Below, one piece after another: positions 16,433 through 25,024 of a stretch of DNA of 35,470 nucleotides (positions are counted from its first letter, which is position 1; every line of letters starts with the position of its first letter). This DNA is from CAIPAT01 sp041665605. Lineage in GTDB: Bacteria; Verrucomicrobiota; Lentisphaeria; Victivallales; Victivallaceae. A program made the position numbers and the translations under genes. The notes under the pieces are model-generated. The model was not told where the DNA came from. It did not search any database and saw only the letters and a list, made by a program, of their open reading frames with translations. The stretch spans positions 1 through 35,470 of the forward strand of contig JBAYIO010000058.1 of the NCBI GenBank assembly GCA_041665605.1. Direction: 5' to 3'.

Positions 16433-18811
16433 TCACTTCACAATTTGTGAAAGGAACGGCACCGGCAATTTGCTCTTCACCTTTGCCTGCTGCCAGTAGT
16501 TAACATACTGGGCGGCAGTAATATATGTTGAAGCGGCAAGACAGATCACCGAAGCCAGTGCAAGCACAAAGTACAGCATGGAAGGCTGTCCTGCGGCGCT
16601 GGTTGCGGCGGCGGTAACACTGTTTTCAATTTTTTCCAGGTCAGTCTGCACCCGCGGCGGCCCCTGCGGTTCATCGCCGGAGTCCCGCTTTTTAAGCTGG
16701 AGACCGCCTTTCTTTTCTTCAACCACGGCTTCTTCTTCCTCCATGGCCGCTTCTTCAACTACCGGAGGCTCTTCTTCCTCAACCGCTGGTTCAGGCGGCT
16801 TGACCGCCGGGGCCCTGCCGGGCAAAGACAATCCAGGCTTCTGCTCCGGAGCAGGAGCGGCCGGAGCAGGTACCGGAGTAAGCGCAGGCTTCTTCAGAGT
16901 AAGTCCGGAAGGAGGAGCACTGAGATTAACAGTCGGCGATGACGGCGCAACACCGGCAGCGGGCGCGGGCGCCGGAGCCTTGGGCGCCAGATTCAGCGTC
17001 GGGGCCGACGGCGCCACACCGGCAGCGGGCGTGCCGTTAGTGGACAAAGGAGAAATCTTGATTGTATCTTTCGAAGTGCCGGCGGCGGATTTAACTGCCG
17101 TCGCCGCCGCAGGTTCTTCAGCCGGTGTCGACACCGTTGACGGGCGCAGTTTAATCGTTTGTTTCGCCCCTGGCACAACGGTCTTGGCTTGAGCAACAGT
17201 CGGCAGCGGAGAAGCAGTTTCATGCGTGGAGGCTGGAATTGGCGGAGTCGGGACATGGGTCTTCTGAAGTTTCACGGTATCGTCGCTTGTATCCTTAACC
17301 ATCGGCTCTGCATCCGGCGCAACAGCCTGCGGCACAGTCGGGTTGACTACAGTTTTCTCCAAGTCAATTGCCGCCGGAGCAGCACCGCCGGGCGGCAGCG
17401 GCTGCAGTTTTACTGTCTTTCTGGTTGAAGTGTCTTCCAGAATATTTTTTAAACTGCCGGTATCGGTACTGACAGGCGCACCCTGCCCCGGAACAGGCAT
17501 CACTACAGGCTTAAGTTCAACTGTCGCCGCCAGATTTTCCGGAGGTGCGGCAGGCTGAGGAGCTGCAGAAACCGGTTTAAGCTCAACTGTCGCCGCCAGA
17601 TTCACCGGCGGAGAACCTGGTTTGGGCAATACAAACGGAGCAGGTGCTCCGGCAGGCTTGCCGAGCGGTGCAAGTTTAGAAATCGGGCCGCCGGCGGTAA
17701 GCGGAGTAAGCTTAATCGTCTTTTTAGTTTTAGTATCATCCATTCTTTCCAGATTGCCGGTGTCCGTGTCGCGTCCCGCCAGCACATCGCTGAGCGGTGC
17801 GGACTCGGTGCCTACAGCAGCAACAGGAATCGGACCGGAAGGAGTTTTAAGCACAACGGTCTGCCGCGTCCTCGTATCGTCATCGGCCGGGCTCACCGGG
17901 TGCGGCAGAGTTGTTATAGGTATTGATTCAGTATTGATCGACGGCGCTGAAGGCGTTTTAAGCACGACGGTCTGACGCGTCCTCGTGTCGTCCGCGGGAC
18001 TGACGGGGTGCGGCAGAGTTGTTATAGGTATTGACTCGGTATTAATCGCCTGGGACGGATGCGTTTTAAGCGTGACAGTCTGCCGTGTTCTAGTATCGTC
18101 CTCCGCGGGACTGACGGGGTGCGGCAGAGTTGTTATAGGTATTGACTCGGTGTTAATCGCCGGTGACGGCGGTGTTTTGAGCACGACAGTCTGCCGTGTT
18201 CTCGTATCGTCATCCGCTGGACTGACGGGGTGCGGCAAAGTTGTTATAGGTATTGACTCGGTATTGATCGCCGGTGACGGCGGTGTTTTGAGCACGACAG
18301 TCTGACGGGTTCTCGTGTCGTCCTCCGCGGCGGCGGCAGGGCGCGGCAAAGTTGTTACAGGAACTGCTCCGGCGGCTGGCGTTGAGACAGTGCCAAGTTT
18401 CATGACCGGCACCGGCCCGGTGCCGGAAGTGATCGGAGAAAGCTTTACAGTCTTCCTGGTCTTGGTATCATCCATCCGGTCAAGGTTGCCGGTATCAGTG
18501 TCGCGGGTGGCCAGAACATCTTTCAAGCGGGTGGATTCAGTAGAGACTTGTGCTGCCGGAGCGGCGGGGGCGACACGCGGAGCGGCAGCGGTTGCCCCGA
18601 GGCTTATAACCGGAACTGCGGCGCCGGTGGCAGGCTTGATCTTTACTGTTTTTCTGGTCTTCGTGTCATCCATCCGGTCAAGGCTGCCGGTATCGGTATC
18701 ACGACCGCTTAACGGATCCTTCAGCACCACCGCGTCGTGGGTAACTTCCGATGGATCAACATTCGCCTGCCCCGGAACGTTTAAGACTATCTTATTCTCG
18801 TTATCAGCCAT
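16433..18811 (-). CDS. Thr/Pro-rich tail-anchored repeat protein
   Basis: The 792-aa protein has no signal peptide. Residues 1-690 are Ala/Pro/Thr-rich and built around a recurring motif D-T-x-T-R/K-x-T-V/I-x-L, present nine times (first at about 49-58, last around 480). Shorter relatives such as KQTIKLRP and KDTIKISP follow. Residues about 171-325 are near-perfect 36-37-residue tandem repeats. An acidic stretch (Glu-rich, about 690-710) precedes a single membrane helix near the C-terminus (about 745-767) and a short tail, so the bulk should face the cytoplasm. I do not recognise a family. The Thr-rich motifs resemble possible Ser/Thr-kinase or FHA-binding sites, but that is speculation. The ATG at 18811 has AGGGA upstream. 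It follows the TPR gene by about 120 bp in the same direction. Confidence 0.8.
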   Translation of the reverse strand: MADNENKIVLNVPGQANVDPSEVTHDAVVLKDPLSGRDTDTGSLDRMDDTKTRKTVKIKPATGAAVPVISLGATAAAPRVAPAAPAAQVSTESTRLKDVLATRDTDTGNLDRMDDTKTRKTVKLSPITSGTGPVPVMKLGTVSTPAAGAVPVTTLPRPAAAAEDDTRTRQTVVLKTPPSPAINTESIPITTLPHPVSPADDDTRTRQTVVLKTPPSPAINTESIPITTLPHPVSPAEDDTRTRQTVTLKTHPSQAINTESIPITTLPHPVSPADDTRTRQTVVLKTPSAPSINTESIPITTLPHPVSPADDDTRTRQTVVLKTPSGPIPVAAVGTESAPLSDVLAGRDTDTGNLERMDDTKTKKTIKLTPLTAGGPISKLAPLGKPAGAPAPFVLPKPGSPPVNLAATVELKPVSAAPQPAAPPENLAATVELKPVVMPVPGQGAPVSTDTGSLKNILEDTSTRKTVKLQPLPPGGAAPAAIDLEKTVVNPTVPQAVAPDAEPMVKDTSDDTVKLQKTHVPTPPIPASTHETASPLPTVAQAKTVVPGAKQTIKLRPSTVSTPAEEPAAATAVKSAAGTSKDTIKISPLSTNGTPAAGVAPSAPTLNLAPKAPAPAPAAGVAPSSPTVNLSAPPSGLTLKKPALTPVPAPAAPAPEQKPGLSLPGRAPAVKPPEPAVEEEEPPVVEEAAMEEEEAVVEEKKGGLQLKKRDSGDEPQGPPRVQTDLEKIENSVTAAATSAAGQPSMLYFVLALASVICLAASTYITAAQYVNYWQQAKVKSKLPVPFLSQIVK
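17845..18330 (-). repeat. intragenic 108-111-bp tandem repeats
   Basis: Four to five copies of a 37-codon unit (one copy 36) encode TVVLKTPPSPAINTESIPIT followed by TLPHPVSPADDDTRTRQ. The DNA copies are nearly identical, so the number can change by slippage or recombination without shifting the frame. Confidence 0.85.
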
Positions 18812-18930
18812 TTCAGTCCCTTTCTAAAAAAATGCACCCGCCTGTCTTCAATTAAATTAATATAAACATTATTAAATTCAAATCAAAAATACCCATGTTT
18901 TTAAGATAACAACATCTGCAACCGGCCTCG

Positions 18931-20313
18931 TCAACCGTTTCTTTTATTGTTATAATAGTCCTGCACCTTCTTCCCGACGTCAAGATAATTGACATCCGCC
19001 TGATAAATTTCTTTAAAACTTTCCAGCGCCTTTTCCGCATTGCCGGCCGCCTCGTAAGTCTTGCCCAGGTAATACAGGGCTTCCTTCTTGCCTTTGTCCA
19101 TCACCAGCATTTCCGTAAGCGCGCTGGTGAGCTGCTCTATCGCCATATCGTACTGGTTTTTCATCAGGAAGCAGCGGCCGAGATAAACCATGCAGGTGAC
19201 TTTCCGCTGAAGGTTTTTGCGGGCATACTGAAATTGCTCGATCGCATTGTCAATGAAGTTGCCGTTAAAATAGAGTATCGCCAAATCAAAACGCAGTTGA
19301 TTGTCATTCGGATAAGTATTGACGCGTTCAGTCGCACGCTCAAGCTGATAATTATATCTGTTCTTTTTAAGTTCTTCGACCTTATCCGCATTCGCCGGAT
19401 CTGCGGACAAAGCATTGATTTCAACATCCATTTTAGACAGGTTGGATTTTTCAATGCTCTTATCCACGGCCGGGTCCATCGCACCGATTCCCTTGGCTAC
19501 GCGAGTATATTGCTCGATCGCTTCATCAAATCGGCCGCAGGCATGATACAATTCGCCAAGTTTTTTCCGGGCGTCAACAGATTCCCCTTCCTCCAGGTCC
19601 TTTTCCAGTTTGGCGATGACCGTCTTCATCTGGTCAATATCATGAAGAGTTCCGCTGAGCAATTCAGAGACCATGCCCTCTTCCTTGTCCTTGACCTTGT
19701 CCTGGGTCTTGCCTTCCTTCTGCCAGTCGCCCTGCTGCATGCTGGCCAGTGCCACCGCGGAACGCATTTCCGCCTGGACTCCAAGATCTTTCGGATGCTT
19801 CGCCGCAATTTCCTGAACGATTTTCAATGCGCTCATTGCGTCGCCGCATTTTCTGTAAAAATCAGCCAGCTTGCGCAGATTGGTTTCGTTGCGCGGCTTT
19901 AATTCGCGTAGAATGGATAACGCTTCAACCCCTATAAACGGCGCGTCGGCTTTCAGAGAAGCATCCGCCAGCAGATTCAGCACCAGCGGATTATAAAGAT
20001 TATGAGCGAGCACGCCTTCGCACATCATCATCGCATCCAGCGGCTTCTGGGAAATAGCCGCTTTAATTTTAGCCGCCTGGAGGGATGATTTCAAATTGGT
20101 GATCATCCTGCCGACGGGGCTGATTTTATCAGACTTGATCCGCTCGAATTCGCGCAATTTCTCCCGCGCCGGTATCAGACCGGGACTCTTCCTGAGCAGA
20201 TCTTTCAGTATCTCAATCGCATAGTCTAAATTGTTTTTTCTGCCTGATTCAACCGCACGCTGGAACATTTCCCGCATGCTCGTCTGCACATCCTGAAGAT
20301 TCTTCTTGTCCAT
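18931..20313 (-). CDS. TPR-repeat protein
   Basis: The 460-aa protein contains tetratricopeptide-type helix pairs in an N-terminal group (about 15-200, e.g. LDYAIEILKDLLRKSPGLIP) and a C-terminal group (about 255-455, e.g. GRFDEAIEQYTRVAKGIG, NAEKALESFKEIYQAD). A charged Lys/Asp/Glu linker near 200-225 joins them. No signal peptide or membrane segment is seen, so it is a cytoplasmic scaffold. The ATG at 20313 has GAGGATAGGT upstream. A promoter lies at 20375-20403. It is the first gene of the run TPR, tail-anchored repeat protein, HEAT protein, suggesting that these scaffolds work together at the membrane. The specific role is not known. Confidence 0.85.
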   Translation of the reverse strand: MDKKNLQDVQTSMREMFQRAVESGRKNNLDYAIEILKDLLRKSPGLIPAREKLREFERIKSDKISPVGRMITNLKSSLQAAKIKAAISQKPLDAMMMCEGVLAHNLYNPLVLNLLADASLKADAPFIGVEALSILRELKPRNETNLRKLADFYRKCGDAMSALKIVQEIAAKHPKDLGVQAEMRSAVALASMQQGDWQKEGKTQDKVKDKEEGMVSELLSGTLHDIDQMKTVIAKLEKDLEEGESVDARKKLGELYHACGRFDEAIEQYTRVAKGIGAMDPAVDKSIEKSNLSKMDVEINALSADPANADKVEELKKNRYNYQLERATERVNTYPNDNQLRFDLAILYFNGNFIDNAIEQFQYARKNLQRKVTCMVYLGRCFLMKNQYDMAIEQLTSALTEMLVMDKGKKEALYYLGKTYEAAGNAEKALESFKEIYQADVNYLDVGKKVQDYYNNKRNG

Positions 20314-20374
20314 TACCTATCCTCAAAGCTTTAACTTTTTTAGTGCGATAATTTCCATTAAAATAAAACAGATT

Positions 20375-20403
20375 AAAATATACGATAAAAAAACTCTTTT
20401 CAA
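20375..20403 (-). promoter_or_regulatory. promoter for the TPR gene
   Basis: On the minus strand TTGAAA (20403..20398) and TATTTT (20380..20375) have a 17-base spacer, about 60 bases upstream of the TPR start. Confidence 0.6.
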
Positions 20404-20524
20404 GCCGGTTTCCGCTATTCATAACAATAAAATCGCATTCTTCTTTAATTATGCCGGTTTCAGATCGGTTTCATTCAACCCAAACGCATCTTTTTTTATT
20501 TTTCAAAATTATTGTGAAAAACGC

Positions 20525-20553
20525 TTGATTTATATTATTTACCGGTTTATAAT
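20525..20553 (+). promoter_or_regulatory. promoter for the Gfo/Idh/MocA gene
   Basis: TTGATT (20525-20530) and TATAAT (20548-20553) have a 17-base spacer. Predicted start is near 20560, with GGGAAAAGG as the ribosome binding site just before the ATG at 20624. Confidence 0.75.
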
Positions 20554-20623
20554 TAATAATCATACCAGTTACGGTTTATAAATTTTAAATCCATCAAAGT
20601 TTAATATTTGGGAAAAGGTCAAA

Positions 20624-21670
20624 ATGAAAACTATCAAGTGCGGTGTTATCGGTTGCGGAGTAATTGCGCCTTCACATATTGAAAGCTTCAAGTTTCTGGA
20701 GAATGTTAAAGTTAAATGGGCCTGTGATCTGGTGCCTGCCAAAGCCAAAAAGATGGCGGAGCAATACGGGATTCCCAGGACAACGGTTGATTATCATGAA
20801 GTCCTGAATGACCCGGAAGTTGACTGCATAGCGGTCTGCACCGATCACGGCAGCCATGCTCAAATCGTGGTTGACGCATTGGATCACAAAAAGCACGTTA
20901 TCTGCGAGAAATCTCTCGGACGCAGCCAGGCGTGCCTGAAAAAAATGATCGCCGCTCATAAACGCAATCCTGAACTTGCTTTCGGCGGGATTTTCCAGCA
21001 CCGCCATGAAGCGGTCAACCAGGTATTGAAGCAGTTGATTGATGAAGGTGCTTTCGGCAAGATACTTACCGTCAATATGAACAGCAACTGTCTCCGCACC
21101 AATGAATATTACCGCACCGACGCCTGGCGCGGCACCTGGGCGCATGAAGGCGGCGCGGTACTGATTAATCAGGCGATTCATTATATCGACTTGATCAACT
21201 GGCTGCTCGGCGGCATCAAAGAACTCGCCGCACGCTGCGAGAACATGACGCACCAGGGCGTTATTGAAACGGAGGATACTGCCGCGTTCGCCATCAAATT
21301 CAAACGCGGCGCGGTCGGCGCGGTTACCGCCACCGCCTCCAGCGCCGCCAACTGGCGGCATTCGTTCTCCATCAGCGGCACCGAAGGCTATCTGGAATAT
21401 CTGAATCTCAAAGTCACTTATCTGGAGTTCAACGACAAAGCTAAACAGCAGGAAATCGAGAAACGCTTCGCCGCATGCGGCATTGACTCCGCGCTTCAGG
21501 CCGGCAAAGTCTATTACGGCGGCGGCCATCCGGCTCAGATCAAGGACTTCGTGCAGGCGATCCGCGAAAAGCGCCAGCCGTTCGTAACCGGCGAATCAGC
21601 CGCGCAAACCGTCAAAGTCGTCCTGGCCTGCTATAAATCCAGCCAGACCGGACAATGGGTAAAACCGTAA
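20624..21670 (+). CDS. Gfo/Idh/MocA family NAD(P)-dependent oxidoreductase
   Basis: The 348-aa protein has an N-terminal Rossmann domain (VIGCGVIAPSH at 8-18, acidic D after the second strand) and the catalytic Lys in CEKSLG (K96). This is a variant of the usual EKP, with Ser instead of Pro. The C-terminal alpha/beta domain contains NQAIHYIDLINWLLG, where H186 and D189 occupy the expected substrate-binding/catalytic positions. Family members oxidise or reduce sugars and inositols, often in breakdown of unusual carbohydrates. The substrate is unknown. It is cytoplasmic, has its own promoter, and is followed 77 bp later by mnmE. Confidence 0.9.
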   Translation: MKTIKCGVIGCGVIAPSHIESFKFLENVKVKWACDLVPAKAKKMAEQYGIPRTTVDYHEVLNDPEVDCIAVCTDHGSHAQIVVDALDHKKHVICEKSLGRSQACLKKMIAAHKRNPELAFGGIFQHRHEAVNQVLKQLIDEGAFGKILTVNMNSNCLRTNEYYRTDAWRGTWAHEGGAVLINQAIHYIDLINWLLGGIKELAARCENMTHQGVIETEDTAAFAIKFKRGAVGAVTATASSAANWRHSFSISGTEGYLEYLNLKVTYLEFNDKAKQQEIEKRFAACGIDSALQAGKVYYGGGHPAQIKDFVQAIREKRQPFVTGESAAQTVKVVLACYKSSQTGQWVKP

Positions 21671-21747
21671 GCTCTCAGCTTTATTTTTCGATATTTAAAG
21701 CTATATTGCCTGATGCACTATAACATGAAGGTTTCAGGTAATATCAC

Positions 21748-23106
21748 ATGAACACGGAAGATACAATCGGCGCAATCTGCACCGGCATCGGCGGCGCAAT
21801 CTCAATTATCCGGATTTCCGGACCGGATTCGCTCCGCGTCGCCGGCCGGGTCTGGCGCGGCAGAGCCGTCCCCGGAAATTCCAATGCCAGAAAAATGCTG
21901 CTGGGCAGAATATCCGCGGACAACGATGCAGACGGGGAACCGGCGCTGGCGGTCTATATGCCGGGCCCGAACAGCTATACCGGCGATGATATTGTGGAAC
22001 TGCACTGCCATGGCGGAACCCTGCCCGTGCGCCGCGCTCTCGACGCCGTCATTGCCGCCGGGGCCAGACTGGCCGAACCCGGGGAATTCACTTTCCGCGC
22101 GTTCGTCAACGGAAAAATGGACCTGACCCAGGCGGAAGCCGTCGCCGACCTGATTTACGCACACAGCGACATGGCGCTGCATCTGGCGGAAAGACAGATC
22201 GCCGGGGCTTTAAAAAATCAGATCAACCGGCGCCGCGAAACCCTGATCGATATTCTGTCCGAATGCGAATCCCGCATGGATTTCACCGAGGAAAACCTCG
22301 ACTGGACCGATGCCGATATCTTCGTTGAAAGAATCAATACCGTCTGCCGCGAGATCGACAAACTGAAAGCCTCCGGCAAAGAAGGCGTGATTCTGCGCAA
22401 CGGCATCAGGGTGGTCCTGGCCGGCAAGCCGAATGTCGGCAAATCCAGCCTGCTGAATCTGCTGCTCGGTTATGAGCGCGCCATTGTCACCCAACTGCCC
22501 GGCACCACCCGCGACACCCTCGAGGAAACCGCCCATATCCGCAATATTCCAGTACGGCTGACCGATACCGCGGGCATCCGCGAAGCAACCGACCTGATCG
22601 AGGGCCTCGGCATTGACCGCAGCCGCAAAACCATCAGGGAGTCGCAACTCGTTCTCTGGATGCTAGACGCCGCTTCAGCGACAATCAGCGAAGATATTGA
22701 GGAAATGGAAAAACACATCGCGGAACACCGCGGCGTGATCGCGGTATGGAACAAAATCGATCTGGCCGGCAATGCCCCCCTGCCCGGTCTGAAATATCCG
22801 GCCGCCAGGATTTCGGTCACCGCCGGTACCGGCATAAACGAACTGATGGATATTTTCGAACAGGCCGTCTGGGGATTCCCGCACACCGAAGAACCGGAAA
22901 TCGCCGTAAGTTCGCGTCACGCCGCGCTGCTTGAAGAAGCCGCCGCCGCGCTGCCGGAAGCCGCCGCCAGGCTGAAATCGGCCGACTGGGAACTGGCCGC
23001 CGTACACCTCCGCGCCGCCATCACCGCGCTGGGCTCCATCACCGGCGAAAACATTTCCCCGGACATCCTCGAAAACATCTTCAGCCGTTTCTGCATCGGG
23101 AAGTAA
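21748..23106 (+). CDS. mnmE: tRNA modification GTPase MnmE (TrmE)
   Basis: The 452-aa protein has the full MnmE architecture: an N-terminal tetrahydrofolate-binding dimerisation domain (1-120, TIGAICTGIGGAISIIRISG), a helical domain, and an inserted GTPase domain. The P-loop is GKPNVGKS at 226-233, with DTAG at 273-276 and NKID at 335-338. The C-terminal FCIGK ends the protein with the essential C449. With MnmG it installs the (carboxymethyl)aminomethyl group on U34 of certain tRNAs, using 5,10-methylene-THF and GTP hydrolysis in the cytoplasm. mnmG is not in the window. The length is normal for the family. Confidence 0.98.
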   Translation: MNTEDTIGAICTGIGGAISIIRISGPDSLRVAGRVWRGRAVPGNSNARKMLLGRISADNDADGEPALAVYMPGPNSYTGDDIVELHCHGGTLPVRRALDAVIAAGARLAEPGEFTFRAFVNGKMDLTQAEAVADLIYAHSDMALHLAERQIAGALKNQINRRRETLIDILSECESRMDFTEENLDWTDADIFVERINTVCREIDKLKASGKEGVILRNGIRVVLAGKPNVGKSSLLNLLLGYERAIVTQLPGTTRDTLEETAHIRNIPVRLTDTAGIREATDLIEGLGIDRSRKTIRESQLVLWMLDAASATISEDIEEMEKHIAEHRGVIAVWNKIDLAGNAPLPGLKYPAARISVTAGTGINELMDIFEQAVWGFPHTEEPEIAVSSRHAALLEEAAAALPEAAARLKSADWELAAVHLRAAITALGSITGENISPDILENIFSRFCIGK

Positions 23107-23119
23107 ACTCAGGCATAAA

Positions 23120-23205
23120 ATCCAGGTTTTAAGTGGTAGGTTTAGGTTTCAGGTTTTAGGATTTATTCTGACTCCTGACTCCTGGCTCCTGAATTCTGCC
23201 TTCTT
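23120..23205 (+). repeat. short-tandem-repeat intergenic element, copy 1
   Basis: Between mnmE and tag lie degenerate short repeats: AGGTTTTA/AGGTTTCA units (about 23123-23160) followed by heptamer-type ATTCTGACTCCTGACTCCTG and related units (23165-23199). The same ATTCTGACTCCTG core recurs at about 24986-25012 and, reversed, at about 34373-34405. Confidence 0.7.
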
Positions 23206-23208
23206 TCC

Positions 23209-23784
23209 TCACCCTTGCACCTGCTTGTACCTGAAACAGCAGGTTATGTGGTCGTTCACCATGCCGGTCGCCTGCATGTGCGAATAACATGTGGTTGAGC
23301 CCAAGAACTTAAACCCCCGCTTTTTCAAGTCTTTGCATAACTTGTCCGACTCGGGCGAGGTCGCGGGCAGTTCCGCCATTTCCTGCCAGGCATTTACAAG
23401 CGGGCGGCCGCCGGTGAAACTCCAGATGTACTTGTCAAAACTGCCGAACTCCTTCCGCACTTCCAGAAAACACCGGGCATTGTTTATCGCCGACTCGATC
23501 TTCTTCCGGTTTCTTATAATCCCCGGATTCCGCAGCAGCTCTTCAACTTTTTCAGCATCATATAACGCAATTTTTTCCGGGTCGAATCCGTCAAACGCCT
23601 TCCGGTAATTTTCCCGCTTCCGGAGAATGATAATCCAGCTCAATCCGGCCTGCGCGCTTTCCAGCAGCAGGAATTCGAAGAGCTTCCGGTCATCATGCAC
23701 CGGCATCCCCCACTCGTTATCATGATAATCTACATAAAGCTGGTCTGTTCCGGCCCATTCGCATCTGGCTTTGATCTTTTTCAC
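23209..23784 (-). CDS. tag: DNA-3-methyladenine glycosylase I
   Basis: The 191-aa protein matches Tag over its full length. Zinc ligands are C8, H21, H179 and C183 (the last two as H-x3-C), and the conserved RCEWA and DNEWG motifs and E42/W50 of the 3-methyladenine pocket (LLLESAQAGLSW) are present. Tag removes 3-methyladenine from alkylated DNA as a monofunctional base excision glycosylase. The start is GTG at 23784, overlapping the stop of the upstream zinc-ribbon gene (GTGA), which implies translational coupling with an otherwise unrelated membrane protein. Confidence 0.96.
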   Translation of the reverse strand: MKKIKARCEWAGTDQLYVDYHDNEWGMPVHDDRKLFEFLLLESAQAGLSWIIILRKRENYRKAFDGFDPEKIALYDAEKVEELLRNPGIIRNRKKIESAINNARCFLEVRKEFGSFDKYIWSFTGGRPLVNAWQEMAELPATSPESDKLCKDLKKRGFKFLGSTTCYSHMQATGMVNDHITCCFRYKQVQG

Positions 23785-24791
23785 TGCTGCTCTTTCTCCA
23801 GTTCCTGCTGTTTCTTATTTACTGTTTTATTGATGCCTTTGCTGATGTTTTTAAATGCATTGCCGCCAATTCCCGGGCTGATGCCGGCGGCTGGCTCGCT
23901 TTCCTCGTCGCCGCCGCGCATACTGTCTTTCAAAGTTTTCTCCGGTGAATATTTCGCCAGCGTGATTGCAATTTTCTGCGAGGAGGAGACCAGTCCGATG
24001 GCATTATCAGTCCGCGTCCAGTAAATACTGATGCTCTGATCGCCCCAGTTGCATACATTTTCGGACCAGGACAGACGCCCGGTGCCGTGGGTGACCACTT
24101 TAAATTCCGGTTTTTCAGGCACTCCGAACTCGGTGCGCAGTCTTCCGAAAAAACGCGATACGATGGTTCCGTTCGGGCTGAGCGCGACATCCGGCACCGA
24201 ATAATGTCCGAAAAATGCCTGAATGATCCCGCTCTTATCCGCAATCATCATGATCTCCTCATCCACCATCCCCCTGGTGTCTTTGGCCGCCTTCGCATTA
24301 TTGAAACAGTACATTTTGCAGTCGGGATATTGCGCCGGGGCCGGCAGCTCCTTGAATTCAAAATTCAACTGACCGAGAAAAGCATTCACCACCGGAAACT
24401 TCCCCAGCGGCGATTTCGCGGAAATGCCGAACGGTCTGGCCGTATAATAATGATAGACCGTAAAACCGACCAGCAGCAATATGGACAGCATCACCAGTTT
24501 TTTGATCAGAATGCCATATTTAAACCAGAAGCCGGGCTCGTCATCATCTCTTATCTTTTTCCGGGCGGCAGCTTTGCCTCCGGTTTTGAAGTTGAATCCG
24601 CATGACGTGCAGATGACATTGTCGTTTGAAGATAATTCACGGCAGGCCGGACACACCTGATAATTGCCTTCAGGCGGAGCCGCCGGCAAAGTGAACTTCG
24701 CGCCGCAGTCGCAGGCAACCTGTTTGGCGCTGAAGCTGTTATGCACATCATACTTCTTTTTGCAGCCCGGACACTCAATTTTAAAAATCAT
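23781..24791 (-). CDS. double zinc-ribbon membrane protein
   Basis: The 336-aa protein begins with two Cys4 zinc ribbons, C7/C10/C27/C29 and C47/C50/C61/C64. A basic linker, one membrane helix (about 95-113) and a C-terminal domain of about 220 residues of unknown function follow. The C-terminal tail is rich in Lys/Glu/Gln. The N-terminal ribbons have no signal peptide and should be cytoplasmic, with the large domain outside. The gene starts at ATG 24791 (AGAGGG upstream) and its stop overlaps the start of tag. The N-terminal layout resembles the protein at 25025-25624, so the two are probably related. No function can be assigned. Confidence 0.78.
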   Translation of the reverse strand: MIFKIECPGCKKKYDVHNSFSAKQVACDCGAKFTLPAAPPEGNYQVCPACRELSSNDNVICTSCGFNFKTGGKAAARKKIRDDDEPGFWFKYGILIKKLVMLSILLLVGFTVYHYYTARPFGISAKSPLGKFPVVNAFLGQLNFEFKELPAPAQYPDCKMYCFNNAKAAKDTRGMVDEEIMMIADKSGIIQAFFGHYSVPDVALSPNGTIVSRFFGRLRTEFGVPEKPEFKVVTHGTGRLSWSENVCNWGDQSISIYWTRTDNAIGLVSSSQKIAITLAKYSPEKTLKDSMRGGDEESEPAAGISPGIGGNAFKNISKGINKTVNKKQQELEKEQQ

Positions 24792-24885
24792 GACAAGCCC
24801 TCTTAATCTATATTAAACCTGATATTGCTGTCTTTGTTTATTCTGCCTTCTGCTCTCAATAATTAGAATTTATTCTGTATTCTGT

Positions 24886-24993
24886 ATTAAATTCTGCATT
24901 AAATTCTGCATTAAATTCTGCATTAAATTCTGCATTAAATTCTGCATTAAATTCTGTATTAAATTCTGCATTAAATTCTGCATTAAATTCTGA
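24886..24993 (-). repeat. 12-bp minisatellite, nine copies
   Basis: Nine uninterrupted copies of ATTAAATTCTGC (one with final T, the last ending A) run from 24886 to 24993 between two zinc-ribbon genes. They merge on the right into ATTCTGACTCCTG heptamer repeats. The array is within the spacer and carries no plausible gene; its reading as Asn-Leu-Met-Gln repeats is an artefact. Confidence 0.95.
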
Positions 24994-25020
24994 CTCCTGA
25001 CTCCTGACTTCTCTCTTCTC
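24986..25020 (+). repeat. short-tandem-repeat intergenic element, copy 2
   Basis: The right flank of the minisatellite reads ATTCTGACTCCTGACTCCTG then ACTTCTCTC. It shares the ATTCTGACTCCTG core with the copies at about 23165 and 34373. Confidence 0.7.
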
Positions 25021-25024
25021 TCTT

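Larger units (their letters stand above)
20314..20623. other. divergent promoter region
   Basis: An AT-rich 310-bp gap separates the TPR gene (-) from the Gfo/Idh/MocA gene (+). It contains back-to-back promoters with 17-bp spacers and a short AT-rich frame of low complexity that I do not regard as a gene. Confidence 0.7.

Noticed and set aside
16578..18827. Several long plus-strand frames opposite the repeat protein
   Set aside because: They mirror the GC-rich tandem repeats of the minus-strand gene, have no independent ribosome binding sites and only low-complexity Gly/Ser/Val content.
20306..20581. A 91-aa plus-strand frame in the divergent promoter region
   Set aside because: AT-rich Ile/Phe/Asn-biased content, crosses both promoters and has no ribosome binding site.
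24886..24993. Possible CRISPR array
   Set aside because: The units are contiguous 12-mers with no spacers and no cas genes nearby.
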